A stretch of 64,000 nucleotides of DNA from Isoetes taiwanensis (GCA_021234155.1 JAJEKV010000006.1:11121317-11185316), one strand, 5' to 3'; positions 11,761 through 23,169 are shown, numbered from the stretch's first letter. Numbers and translations: made by a program. Notes: a model not told the origin generated them from the letters alone.

Positions 11761-13435
11761 GCCCAGCTGACTCCGCCTCCCCCTTGTTTGGCTCTATTCC
11801 CTTGGAAGGTGCTTCCAGATAATGTGTGTACTAAGCTGCTGGGTATTCCCTTTGGAGGGGATGTTTCCATGGGAGGGTGTGGGATGAGATTTTGCGGGGG
11901 TTGCGTAAACACCTCAATTGGTGGAAGGGTAGCAAGTTGTCCATGGCAGGTAGGATCACTATTGCCAAGTCAGTACTTTGTAGCACTCATGTGTATACAG
12001 CATCTGCGATGCTAGCTCTCGAGGGTAAGATACGGGCTTTGGATAAGATTGTTGAAATTTTGTATGGGGGGGATGATGAAGGGCGGTTGTTAAAGTGGCT
12101 TGGTGGAAGTGTCTCCGCCCCCGGGAGGATGGGGGCTTGGCCATTCTGGATTTGGCGCTGCATAGTAAGGTGTTGGTCTTCAAGTTTGTTTGGAGCATTA
12201 CGGGATGGAGCATCTTCTCTGGTCTTGTATTTGTTGTTTGGATCTATTAAGCCATTGTGTGGGCGTTTGGGAAGCCGATGCATTGCATGTGGAGTTTCCA
12301 CAGGCCTTTGTTGTATGGTCTTGGCCTTTCCCACATGCATCCCCTTTTCTCACAGGGAGTGTTGCGGGCTTGGGATCATGTGCGTGTGCTCTTCCAGCTA
12401 GATTATGCCTTAGTTTATCACCACTCTTCTCATTTCTTGTGGGTTCTTCTACCCCCTGCGCACTTGCCCTTGGCTGCCTTGTGCATGCTTTCGGGCCTTG
12501 AGCCGTTGGAAGCCTGCTTGTGCTCACCTTGGAGGATTGGTATTGGGGTGGTCAGCTAGCCGTGGGAGTTCTTCGAGCTTGCTTTCGCCTGAGGCGTGTG
12601 GCCAGGGCTATCCAGGAGCGATGGCGGGGAGTATTCCGCTACACATACCTATAGTCCCTCGGGATGATGTGGTGGTGCAGGTTTGGAAGGTTCATCCGGA
12701 TGTTGTGTCTTCTTGCTTTGTGCGGTCTTCTTTAGGGTCTTGGCTATTCATGACACACGGCCCCCCGAACAAGTGGTCTCTGCGGCTTAGGGTTCTCGAT
12801 GGCCTTCGGTTTGGGCGTGGACATGGAGCTCACTTCCCCACCGAAGGTTAGGGTTATACGTGGCAGGTGGTGCATTTGTATCCGGGGGTGAATGCCCTTG
12901 TGAGTCGGTTTAGGCGGGTGTGAGCCCTCTACGCCCTTGTTGTGGCCTTCATCATTGAGGCGTGGAGCATTGTTTGGTTTATGCCCTCACTTGCGGTGCA
13001 CTGGGGATTGGGTTAGGGGCTCTGTTTGGTGAGATTGACTAGTTGTATCACGGTGCTTGGCAGCTCTTGCGACGACAAGCCTTGCATCTGTCGTGGCTTG
13101 GTTGGTGTGGTTGATTTAGGCGGCGGTTGTGGATCTTCTAGGGGATTGAGCCCTGCAGCCTCTCGATTCCTCGACTTCGGTACAAGCTATTTCAAAGCTT
13201 TCTGGTGTTCCCGGGAGTAGTAGAGCGGAAGTTTGCCATTTGGCGGGACTTCTTGGGTGTTGTAAATGGTGATGGTCGGTTTGTACAGTAGTAGAGTTGC
13301 AGTTTTTCTGTGAGTTTGTTGTGGAGTGTCGAGGTATCGCTGTCTCTTTGGGGCAGTTCTCCTTCCTCCTCACTTGCTTTGTAACATTACCATTCTTTTA
13401 ATATATTGATGACACAGTTTTTCAAAAAAAAAAAA
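11761..13435 (+). mobile_element. 5'-truncated LINE insertion with poly(A) tail
   Basis: A 1.7-kb, GC-richer segment ends in a run of A (13424-13435) and is flanked by a 15-bp direct repeat, the signature of target-primed reverse transcription. Near 11880-12110 it encodes the C-terminal part of a plant LINE ORF2: WWKGSKLSMAGRITIAKSVL, then VYTASAMLALEGKIRALDKI. Frameshifts break the frame after about 12120. Endonuclease and most of the reverse transcriptase are absent through 5' truncation. This family differs from the LINE remnants at 3.0, 35.5 and 54.8 kb. Confidence 0.9.
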
Positions 13436-13450
13436 ATTAACACCATTAAG
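13436..13450. repeat. Target-site duplication of the LINE, right copy
   Basis: attaacaccattaag, identical to 11746-11760. The first A could equally belong to the poly(A) tail. Confidence 0.9.
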
Positions 13451-13528
13451 TATATTCCTTCAAACCTTATAGTATTTTGCAAACCTCAATATACAGTACA
13501 CAAAAACTTGTACAGGCATACCCCACAA
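13451..13528. repeat. Right part of the intermediate repeat split by the LINE
   Basis: Continues the similarity to 52251-52326 (ccttatagtattttgcaa, then cttgtacaggcatacccc) and then returns to array A. Confidence 0.8.
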
Positions 13529-16345
13529 CCCATTGGTTTATCTGGACACAACCTAGTGGTTTATCTGGACACAAACTAGTGGTTTATCTGGACAATGTAT
13601 GGGTAGGGCTTGGAATCACATGTCAAGGGTATCAATACACCAAGTATTTACCCCATTGGTTTATCTGGATACAAGTTGGTGGTTTATCTGGACACAAAGT
13701 AGTGGTTTATCTGGACACAAGTTGATGGTTTATCTGGATACAAACTAGTGGTTTATCTGGACATTGTATGTGTAGGGATGGGAAATCACATACCATAGGT
13801 ATAAATACATCAAGTATTTATACCATGAGTATTTATACCCAATTCCAATGATTACCCCATTGGTTTATCTGGACACAAGTTGATGGTTTATCTGAACACA
13901 ACCTAGTGGTTTATCTGGACACAAACTAGTGGTTTATCAGGACAATGTATGGGTAGGGCTTGGAATCACATGCCAAGGGTATCAATACACCAATTATTCA
14001 TACCCTGAGTATTTATACCCAATGTCAATGACCACCCTATTGGTTTATCTGGACACAACCTAGTGGTTTATCTGGACAATATGTGTATGGGTGGGAATCA
14101 CATACCATGGGTATAAATACACCAAGTATTTATACCATTAGTATTTATACCCAATGCCAATGATTACCCCATTGGTTTATCTGGACACAAACTAGTGGTT
14201 TATCCGGACACCAGTTGGTGGTTTATCTGGACAATGTATGGGTAGGGCTTGGAATCACATCCCATAGGTACAAATACACCAAGTATTTATACCATTAGTA
14301 TTTATACCCAATTCCAATGACTACCCCATTGGTTTATCTGGACACAAGTTGGTGCTTTATCTGGACACAACTTGATGGTTTATCTGGACAATGTATGGGT
14401 AGGGCTTGGAATCACATACCATAGGTACAAATACACCAAGTATTTATACCATTAGTATTTATACCCAATTCCAATGACTACCCCATTGGTTTATCTGGAC
14501 ACAAGTTGGTGGTTTATCTGGACACAACTTGGTGGTTTATATGGTCAATGTATGGGTAGGGCTTGGAATCACATGACAAGGGCATCAATATACCAAGTAT
14601 TTATACCATTAGTATTTATACCCAATGCCAATGATTACCCCATTGGTTTATCTGGGCACAAGTGAGTGGTTTATCCAGGACAAAAGTTGGTGGTTTATCT
14701 AGACATTGTATGGGTAGGGCTTGGAATCACATATCATGGGTATAAATACACCAAATATTTATACCATTGGTATTTATACCGAATTCCAAAGATTACCCCA
14801 TTAGTTTATCTGGACACAAGTTGGTGGTTTATCTGGACACAACTTGGTGGTTTATCTAGACAATGTATGGGTAGGGCTTGGAATCACATACCATAGGTAC
14901 AAATACACCAAGTACTTACACCCAGTATTTATACCCAATGCCAATGACTACCCCATTGGTTTATCTGGACACAACCTAATGGTTTTTCTAGACACAAACT
15001 AGTGGTTTATCTGGACAATGCATGGGTAGGGCTTGGAATCACATGCCAAGGGTATCAATACACCAAGTATTTATACCATTAGTATTTATACCCAATGCCA
15101 ATGATTACGCCATTGGTTTATCTGGACACAAGTTGGTGGTTTATCTGGACACAAGTTTGTGGTTTGTCTGGACACAAGTTGGTGGTTTATCTGGACATTG
15201 TATGGGTAGGGCTTGGAATCACATACCATGGGTATATTAATACACCAAGTATTCATACCATTAGTATTTATACCCAATTCCAATGATTACCCCATTGGAA
15301 TTTCTGGACACAACCTAGTGGTTTATCTGGACACAACTTGGTGGTTTATCTGGACAATGTATGGGTAGCGCTTGGAATCACATACCATGGGTATAAATAC
15401 ACCAAGTATTTTTACCCTGAGTATTTATACCCAATGCCAATGACTACCCCATTGGTTTATCTGGACACAACCTAGTGGTTTATCTGGACAAAGTATGGGT
15501 AGGGCTTGGAATCACATACCCAAGTATTTATGCCCAATGCCAAAGATTACCCCATTGGTTTATCTAGACACAACCTAGTGGTTTATCTGAACACAACTTG
15601 GTGGTTTATCTAGATACAATTTGGTGGTTTATCTAGACATTGTATGGGTAGGGCTTGGAATCACATACCATGGGTATAAATACACCAAGTATATATACCA
15701 TTAGTATTTATATCCAATTCCAATGATTACCGTATTGGTTTATCTGGACACAAGTTGGTGGTTTATCTGGACACAAGTTAGTGGTTTATCTGGACACAAG
15801 TTGGTGGTTTATCTGGACAATGTATGGGTAGGGCTTGGAATCACATACCATGGGTATAAATACAACAAGTATTTATACCATTAGTATTTATACCCAATTC
15901 CAATGATTACCCCATTGGTTTATCTGGACACAAGTTAGTGGTTTATCTGGACACAAGTTGGTGGTTTCTCTGGACAATGTATGGGTAGGGCTTGGAATTA
16001 CATACCATGGGTATAAATACACCAAGTATTTATACCCTGAGTATTTATACCCAATGCCAATGACTACCCCATTGGTTTATCTGGACACAACCTAGTGGTT
16101 TATCTGGACAATGCATGGGTAGGGCTTGGAATCACATACCATGGGTATAAATATACCAAGTATTTATACCCTGAGTATTTATACCCAATGCCAATGACTA
16201 TCCCATTGATTTATCTGGACACAAACTAGTGGTTTATCTGGACAATGTATGTGTAGGGATGGGAATCACATACCATAGGTATAAATACACCAAGTATTTA
16301 TACCATGAGTATTTATACCATGAGTATGGGACAAACTAGTGGTTT
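13529..16345 (+). repeat. Minisatellite array A, second part
   Basis: Continuation of the composite array with the same orientation and unit structure as 10499-11718. Units vary in how many ggtttatctggacacaa modules precede the ~100-bp spacer module. It ends in a run of atagatat-type simple sequence at 16340-16430. Confidence 0.95.
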
Positions 16346-16574
16346 ATTGTTATAGATATGTATAGATATAGCTAGATGTAGAATTACGCTGGTATGGATA
16401 TAGACAGGTATAGATATACGCTGGTCATGAGAGACACGACACCGTAGGGCTATGAGTAGCCATCATTAACTGCAATAGATCCATCATTACCTATCTGTGA
16501 TGTGACTGTCCTGGGCCATGCATTAATTCCATTTGAACATTCCCGCTCGCAGGGACGGAGTCATTCTCTGAAGC

Positions 16575-17123
16575 ATGCAAAGCTTCACTTGTTGGAGAGG
16601 AATCAGGAGTTCTGTGCCTGCTATGGCACCCAATATGAGGCAACCAAGGGCCGACACTGGGAGGAGGGCCACTGGAACGGCAAGCTCGCGAGGTTCAGGC
16701 AACATCAATTCCAGCGCTGACGCCATGCTCGCCAATGACAAACGCAAAGTTAATCAGGTAATATTAGTCTGTCTTGCCGATTCCATTCATTCTTGTCTAC
16801 TGATTCATGCTGTTATACTGTAGGTGTCACGAGACGCTTCCTGGACGGCTGTCGTTAATCGCATGAAGCACTCTATTAAATGCATCATTTGCAAGGAGAG
16901 ATGGTTTAATGACGTGCTGACCGTAAAGAGGAGTGTCGTATTTGCAGAGCAGAAGCTTATGTTCAAGCTGTTCAGGTTTCATCTTTTCCGTGACTTCGAA
17001 TGCTACAAATGCCAAGTCAGACAGGATGCCGAGGTGATCGAGGAGGAATTCTTGTCCAATCTGGTGGATGGGTTTGGAGTTCATCACAAAGGCAAACGAT
17101 GTATGATTTGTGCAGTGACTTAA
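16575..17123 (+). CDS. Putative MULE accessory gene with CxxC motifs
   Basis: Unrecognised two-exon frame. Exon 1 ends at 16757 (cag|gtaata) and exon 2 runs from 16824 (tgtag|gtgtca) to the TAA at 17123; splicing keeps the frame. The ATG at 16575 or the one at 16623 could be the start; the latter gives about 145 residues. The N-terminal third is Arg/Ser/Gly-rich. The C-terminal part has three Cys pairs: CIICKERW, CYKCQVRQ and CMICAVT at the very end. This suggests a small zinc-binding protein. It lies inside the MULE just after array A, so an element-encoded helper is a reasonable guess. No homology is claimed. Confidence 0.45.
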
Positions 17124-17369
17124 CGACTGTGATTCCGACTCTGAGAGCAGAACGATAACCAGGCGGAACTTTGTACAGTTTTTGGCACTTTGTACATTTC
17201 TTGGGAAATAGTAACATCACTTTCGACAAGCTATGTGCATTTTTTGAAATTTGGTAACATCAATTTGGATAACTAACCTGAATACCTTGGTATGATTCGT
17301 TCATAGCAGCAGTTATACAAACTGTATAAATAATATTAGTATCAATGGACTTGATACAAGTACCTGGGA

Positions 17370-17560
17370 CTTGGTTTATCTGGACACAGGTTCCCGCCCA
17401 CTTTAGCAACTTGGTATAATTTATTCATAGAAGCACTTATATGTTATACAAACCGTATAAATACTATTAGTATCAATGCATTTGGTACAAGTTTATCTGG
17501 ACCTAGTTTATCTGGATGCATATTCTTGGTTTATCTAGACATATCTGATTGGTTCTTTTT
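17370..17560 (+). repeat. Degenerate array-A motifs
   Basis: Scattered ggtttatctggacac-like and gtataaatactattagtatc-like pieces show that the minisatellite motif continues in decayed form past the accessory gene. Confidence 0.7.
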
Positions 17561-17565
17561 ACCAT

Positions 17566-17796
17566 TCAGGCATGCACACAGCACCAGGCTGAATCGTTCG
17601 GCTCCACATCTGCTTTCTGGGGCTCTACACCAGATCGTGCACAGTTCAAGATGTCCCTGTTCAGATCCGCCTTCACGGTGTTTACACTCTCCAACCATAA
17701 TTCTTCTGGTGTACCCTCCAATCCATACCTGGACTCAATATTAAGTTTGTATTGTGCAACCTTGATTTCCTTCTTGGCTTCCCACTCTGCAAACAT
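17566..17796 (-). CDS. Possible exon of a minus-strand MULE gene
   Basis: Unrecognised minus-strand frame of about 76 codons, charged and helix-prone (EWEAKKEIKVAQYKLNIESR, later ELWLESVNTVKADLNRD). The sequence tttgcag|agtggg just inside its start is a plausible acceptor, so it may be a downstream exon of the broken minus-strand gene at 18540-18916. A connection is inferred only from strand and position. Confidence 0.35.
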   Translation of the reverse strand: MFAEWEAKKEIKVAQYKLNIESRYGLEGTPEELWLESVNTVKADLNRDILNCARSGVEPQKADVEPNDSAWCCVHA

Positions 17797-18530
17797 GGAA
17801 TAAATTACTACTCCTATATTTTAGTGTAGCCGAAATAGGTTTAGCTAAACTACCTTCAAATTAGGGTTAGAAGTTTCTAACACGTGGCTAAACTAAATGA
17901 TTTTTCTCCATTGTAGTTTCTTGCTTTTGGCTAAACTTTCACAAAATGAAGAGGCAAATATTAGCCATTATGCTCCAAGCATTTTGGCAAAGACATTCAA
18001 TTTATTGTAAATACAATGCAATGCAATATAGATAAAGTAGTGACAATCAACATAATATATCATAATTGATGGAATTATTATCATTGTTATGACTTCTTTG
18101 ATATGAAGAACAAAGACATAAATCAAGACACAAATATACATGAACATGTTCAAAGACCCAAAAAAAAGAGTACATTGTTCTTTTTATGCTTCAACTTTGT
18201 ACTTGGAACAAGGAAAAAAAAAAGAAAAAAAAAAAAGAAAAAAGATAAACCCTATTTGATAATTTCTTAAAGTTGGTACATATATTGGTGTGGATTCTAG
18301 GCTAATCTATCCATTTTTCCAAGCCCACTCTATCTTAGGTTTAGCTAATCAATATCCTAGTAGATATATCTGGAGGTAAAGGTTTGGCTATTCTACCTAA
18401 AAGCTCACTTGGGCGGCAAAAAAATTAGGCTAAAATTTTCTTTTTTTGGGGCATTTTTTTCCATTTACTTTAGCCATTTTTCTTGGCAAAATTGCCACAA
18501 AATAGCCATTTGGCTAACCTTAACCGTTAT
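17797..18530. other. AT-rich spacer, possible intron
   Basis: Low-complexity sequence with an A-rich run at 18206-18243 and repeated ggtttagctaa / ttagccatt words. No gene was seen. It could be an intron of the minus-strand accessory gene. Confidence 0.4.
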
Positions 18531-18539
18531 TTTATGCCA

Positions 18540-18916
18540 TGTCTGCAAATCTCCGAGCTACATATTCGTTAGCATAATCCAAGACGGCTGCTTCTACTTC
18601 GTCTTCTTCGAAATACCGGAGCTGGCTACATGAGCTTTAGCGATTTCCTTGGCATTGGCTCTACATCTCTTCAAATAGCGCCTCAGATTTACGTTATATC
18701 TATATTCTGGATTAAGGGCATATCTCTGCTGGTACTGATACAAGTCCCTGCCTTCTCGCCTCTTCTGTTTGACCGATTCCTGCCTCCTTCTCCCTACCGG
18801 AGCTCACTCAACCTGTACTGCCAAACCGTGTTCATCCTTCAGATGCTTTTCCATTCGCTTCCTCTTCACTGTGTCCCACACACATCCAGGAACCAAACAA
18901 CAATGCTTAGTCTTCT
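18540..18916 (-). pseudogene. Minus-strand MULE accessory gene, 3' part, with C2H2-like finger
   Basis: Read on the minus strand, the segment touching the TR-GAG insertion encodes KTKHCCLVPGCVWD followed by EKHLKDEHGL, a C-x4-C-x12-H-x4-H arrangement like a zinc finger. An in-frame stop comes soon after. A basic block RDLYQYQQRYALNPEYRY and RRYLKRCRANAKEIAKAH follows, and then in another frame YFEEDEVEAAVLDYANEY. Stops and a frameshift make it a pseudogene. Its upstream part is 22797-23169 on the other side of the TR-GAG element. The family is not recognised; a DNA-binding helper is a guess. Confidence 0.5.
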
Positions 18917-18921
18917 TCAAG
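18917..18921. repeat. Target-site duplication of element C, left
   Basis: tcaag, repeated exactly at 22792-22796. Confidence 0.85.
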
Positions 18922-19482
18922 TGTTTAGGGTCTGGGTTCGGGATCTCCTATAAAACAGCCCTCTATGAGGACCCGTGGATCAAATAGGAGAATCTTGGCT
19001 GAGTGTCACGCGGGATTTTGCAAAAGAACAGAAAGTAGGAAATAGGAAAGAACAAACAACAAACAATGAAGAGAATAATGCTTTCTTGATATCACCGAGT
19101 GTACATGAGCTCTCGAAAATCGAGAGAAAGACTAGAGACAAGGACTAAAACTCATCTAGAAAACTGAGTTCTATCTCTACTCATATATATAGTACAACGG
19201 CCTTGGGCCCAAAATAGGTGTTTGGTAGATCTCGCTACCAACTCCTTGATCAAAGCCTGATTTTCCAGAAATCTGGCAGTGCCTTCTTTACGTGTCTGGA
19301 ATCACGTTGTGCTTCTGCAGAGCTGTCATTTATCTGTTTTCTGTCTCTTCTTCGGCGTGGCCTTAGGCGTGGTCTTCGGCGAGGGTCTACTTCCTGATGG
19401 TTGACCTTGACCTGGTGCCTTATTCCTGCCCTGATCCGTGGTCTTCATGAATAGTCCTGTACCTGGACGTACAGGAGTAATA
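18922..19482 (-). repeat. 3' LTR of element C
   Basis: 561-bp LTR. Its minus-strand start has mutated from TG to TA. It contains the last ~52 codons and the stop of the gag-like frame (stop at 19326-19328). Confidence 0.9.
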
Positions 19483-22179
19483 CTTCCCCCCACCAAATGA
19501 TACTCAGTGGAGAGAAAGGGTGGAACAAATTCAGGAGGCGGGAAACCAGCAACAGAAAAGTCATCTTGTCTGCTATGGGGACGGGACCCTGAGTGATATG
19601 TCGTGATGAGCTCTTGTCGTTCCTTGAGAGTCTCATGAGTATTAAGACCAATTGCTTGAGTGGCGTCAATGAGGAAACCGGACTGCACCATGTCTTCAAG
19701 GGCACGGTGAGCCTCCGCAGGAACATATTGGCATTCCATCAGAAGACAGGTCTGAAGCCCAAAGGCACTGGCGCTTGCATTCGGGTTACAATAATAAATA
19801 GGGCGCTTCCGTGCAAGAGAACACAACAAAAGGCACTTCAAAGCAGCACAAAAACCGGCTTGACGGTGAACGGAAGGATCCCGGGAGGTGGCAGCACGCT
19901 CCAAGAACTGGGTAAGACCCCATACAGCGTGAGCAGGCATCTGCCAGCCTCTTTCATTGGGGATGTAGATCCAATTGCGAGTGCTTTCCAAGGTATCCCC
20001 TTCTGGCCAGACAGAACGGCGAACAAATCGTGGATCCCACCGGAGATCGGTTGAAATCTGAGCGAGAGTCCAATCTGCATGACTGGCCAAAACCGTGGTC
20101 CAAAACAGGAGACGCCAGTCAGAGGTGAGATATCGACGGCGTGGCGGCGCTCTTAGAGATGCATAGAGATGAGTTTCGGGTTGGGGCTGCATCGTGGGTT
20201 TCTGAGCCTGCTCTCGGAATTCTCGAACAAGATCAGCGTCCAAGGTTTGACACCATTGTTCCCATTCAAAACAGGAAAGCATAAAATGCATAGGAGGAGA
20301 CACCCATTCCGTGGAGACGGTATGGCTGTCCAGATAAATACGAAGAGTGTTATATCCGCCAAGATGTTGCAAATAAATCTGAGCAAATTGAATGCCCATA
20401 TCTTCGGATAAGTTCTTGCGCACTTGTTGCAGAGTCTCAGCAATCCAGAGTGGAAGGCGATGAGCGAGCTCTAACATATACTCCTCTTGGAAGGTGGTGA
20501 CTTGTGTCAGATCCTGCAAGTATTTGTTCTCAGGCAACAACCGCCACTGAGCAAGTTCATTGCCACTGAATACACGATTTGGCCCATCATCAAACTTGTC
20601 CATGGTATCAGCCAGATAGAAATCATAAAGAACATAAGCCATTGGCTGAACTAGACGGAAGATGAAAAATTCGGGATCATCACATGTGAGAAGACCATAG
20701 ACCAAGGGAGCACAGAAAAGTCCTTTATCTTCAAAGGAGATGTCCGGCCATATATTGAGGAGATCCGCGCTGCCAAGGGGCTCATGAATCTTGCCTTGTG
20801 CTGAATATTATTTGAGGAGGAAGAGATGACGGCGTGCAACGACATAATCCAAATAGTTTGAGGGAGTGGAGAAATCCCTTGGAATTGTGAGAGCAAGCTG
20901 AAGGTATGTCTCATGTTGACTTTGAGCCTCTTCTGCAGATTGGATAGCTTGATGGACCTGATGTTCTAAGTCATGGATTTTGTTATCTTTGTCGGCAAGG
21001 AGACGGGACGGATCACGGAACTTCCGGTGTGAGTGCGTGGACTGTGAAGAGGAAGGGCCTTGAGTAGAGAGCTGGAGCTGAAGACTTGCAATTTCTGTGT
21101 CATCAATGAGCTTCTGCTTGTGAGCTTCTGCAACCTGAGCCTGTAGAGGCGTGATCTGTGTCTGGAGAGCTGATACTTGAGCTTCAAGAAGGGAAATATG
21201 ATCATCTCGGAAGGCAACCTGCTGGAGCTGACTGTTGTAATCTGTGGATAAATCTGTATACAAGGTCTGGAGATCAGTAAGAAGCTTATCCTTGTCTTTG
21301 AGTTGAGCAAGGAGTTCTTGAGTCGTGGTCTGCAACTGAGCTTGCTGATCTGCGAGCGTGGTTGTTTTTTCTTGTTCGGCCTAGAGAGCCTCACGGATCT
21401 GTAACAAAGCACCATGCTTATTTTCGAGACTTTCTTCTAAAGGGGTTGAGCGTGGCCATTGAGGATAGCCAACGCCTCAAATTCCTCCATGTGAGCTTGT
21501 GCACTTTGATCCAGAGGCTTCCCTTTAGTATTTTCGAAGGTGGGATACGTCAACTTAAGATTTTGAACAGGAGATGGAGGCGGACCTTGCGCATATACAG
21601 GTGGAGCATAAGCGGGAACATAGCTTTGTGGTACAGCCGTGGGCTGGGAACAAGGCAGCATAGAAACAGAAAAACCTAGAGGGCCAGAGAGAGGAGCATC
21701 CTGTGGTGAAGGACCATCGGAGCCCTCCTCATTAAGCTTGAGATCAGTGAGATTGTAGACAGGGAGTGCATGCTGAAAAGAGCAGGAGGTCTGATATTCA
21801 TGGATATGGGAGGGCCAAAAGAGACATGAGGGTAGCCCATCCCTGCAAGAGGAGAAGAAGGTTGCGAAGGTAAGGGGTGTGACCCGAGGGAATATGAATG
21901 TAGGTGCTTTCCGGAGTTTGAAAATAATGAGGAGTGGGCTGTACCGGTGTATGATGGGGCGACTGGGGTTGAGAAGCAATGCTTACAGACAGGGGGAGAC
22001 CCTGGTCGAGAATGAACACGAGGAGTAGGCGGTGCCGACTGTGCTCTTGAGTAGACATGGCCTCCTTCAATATCATAATCAATGTCGTACATGTCTCGAG
22101 CAGCTTCGCGACGCTGATGGCGCTCCAAGCGAGCCGCCGTTTGGCAAAGGAGTTCTTCAGGAGTGAAAGCACGAGCAGA
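19326..22179 (-). pseudogene. Gag-like protein of element C, disrupted
   Basis: The frame probably starts at MSARAFTPEELLCQTAARLE (ATG near 22179), runs through a Pro/Ser-rich segment and LKLTYPTFENTKGKPLDQSA, then a long coiled coil rich in Gln and Leu (about 20900-21340). It continues in a 459-codon stretch from 20705 to 19326 and ends in a basic tail (TPKATPKKRQKTDK). The order of coiled coil, helical core and basic tail suits a capsid protein; no CCHC knuckle is visible. Lesions are a frameshift in 21790-21980 and stops near 21436, 21380 and 20806. The C-terminal end lies inside the 3' LTR, so part of it is duplicated in the 5' LTR. Confidence 0.6.
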
Positions 22180-22212
22180 CATACTGAAGAGAAGGAAAGA
22201 AGAAAGATCAGA

Positions 22213-22228
22213 CCCAGTAGCGGCGACA
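22213..22228 (-). other. Primer binding site of element C (Asp-tRNA type, tentative)
   Basis: On the minus strand, one base after the 5' LTR, tgtcgccgctactggg matches the common plant primer site TGGCGCCGTTGCCGGG at 12 of 16 positions. Confidence 0.5.
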
Positions 22229-22229
22229 G

Positions 22230-22791
22230 TGTTTAGGGTCTGGGTTCGGGATCTCCTGTAAGACAGCCCTCTATGAGGACCCATGAATCAAACAGGAGAA
22301 TCCTGGCTGAGTGCCACGCGGGATTTTGCAAAAGAACAGAAAGTAGAAAATAGGAAAGAACAAAACGACAAACAGTGAAGAGAATAATGCTTCCTTGATA
22401 TCACTGAGTGTACATGAGCTCTCGGAAATCGAGAGAAAGACTAGAGACAAGAACTAAAACTCATCTAGAAAACGGAGTTCCATCTCTACTCATATATATA
22501 GTACAACGGCCTTGGGTCCAAAATAGGTGTTTGGCAGATCTCGCTACCAACTCCTTGATCAAAGCCTGATTTTCCAGAAATCTGGCAGTGCCTTCTTTAC
22601 GTGCCTGGAATCACGTTGTACTTCTGCAGGGCCGTCATTTATCTGTTTTCTGTCTCTTCTTCGGCGTGGTCTTAGGCGTGGTCTTCGGCGGGGGTCTACT
22701 TCCTGATGGTTGACCTTGACTTGGTGCCTTATTCCTGCCCTGATCCGTGGTCTTCATGAATAGTCCTGTACCTGGACGTACATGACTAACA
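22230..22791 (-). repeat. 5' LTR of element C
   Basis: 562-bp LTR starting TGTTAGTCATG on the minus strand and ending CCCTAAACA. A catatatata block at 22491-22500 is a likely TATA region. Confidence 0.9.
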
Positions 22792-22796
22792 TCAAG

Positions 22797-23169
22797 CTGT
22801 AGTAGTAACCCATCAAATAGTGCCTCTCGTCAATTTCGGAGTCATCATCCGAAAAAGCAGCCATGACCTTTGGCAATAGGGGCACACCCGAGCTCGGGTT
22901 GTCTCTCTCTCTTGCCTCACAGGCTTCTTGATGTCTCACAAGCTCAGAGGATGCAGAATTGTGATATGTGGCTCTTCAGGCAATGCTCGCAGAACTGTAT
23001 CCACGGCTGCCTCGGTGATCTCCTCATAGTTGGGCCTGTATTCCTCATCCGAGCTTGCATCCGGTAGAGGAATGTCCCCCGGGCTCTCCACATAAGCTTC
23101 CTCCACATTTTCCTCTCCCTTTCCATATATGGCGCTCCTGCTTAGAGGCGGCGCTACTGCACTCTGCAT
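22797..23169 (-). pseudogene. Minus-strand MULE accessory gene, 5' part
   Basis: The minus-strand frame from 23169 begins MQSAVAPPLSRSAIYGKGEE and continues with an acidic stretch (PLPDASSDEEYRPNYEEITE), ending in a stop at 22936. Further coding-like sequence, including FSDDDSEIDERHYLMGYYY, runs to the edge of element C at 22796. With 18540-18916 it would have formed one gene before the TR-GAG insertion. Function unknown; the acidic N-terminal half and finger-like C-terminal half resemble a regulator, which is inference only. Confidence 0.4.

Larger units (their letters stand above)
18922..22791 (-). mobile_element. TR-GAG type LTR retrotransposon C, minus strand, 3.9 kb
   Basis: Near-identical ~560-bp LTRs at 18922-19482 and 22230-22791 are flanked by the perfect 5-bp duplication tcaag. 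On the minus strand the right copy is the 5' LTR. A primer site follows it at 22213-22228, and a ggtggggggaag purine tract precedes the 3' LTR. The interior encodes only one long gag-like frame with coiled-coil and basic regions; there is no protease, reverse transcriptase, RNase H or integrase. This is the architecture of TR-GAG elements. High LTR identity makes it one of the younger insertions in the window. It splits a minus-strand gene of the surrounding MULE. Confidence 0.9.

Noticed and set aside
12198-12851. Overlapping frames in the GC-rich segment near 12.2-12.8 kb
   Set aside because: They lie in the frameshifted 3' part of the inserted LINE and share no motif beyond its ORF2 fragment.
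10727-15286. Many open frames of 60-120 codons repeating VYLDTSWWFIWTQ-type peptides
   Set aside because: They are translations of the GGTTTATCTGGACACAA minisatellite in successive frames; the repetition is at DNA level and frames stop at each unit variant.
10499-16345. CRISPR-like spacing of a short repeat with intervening sequence
   Set aside because: The intervening sequences are themselves repeated, the genome is eukaryotic, and no cas genes are present.
19593-20411. Plus-strand frames opposite the element C gag-like gene
   Set aside because: Shadows of the longer minus-strand frame, whose continuity across several kb and coiled-coil pattern are more convincing.
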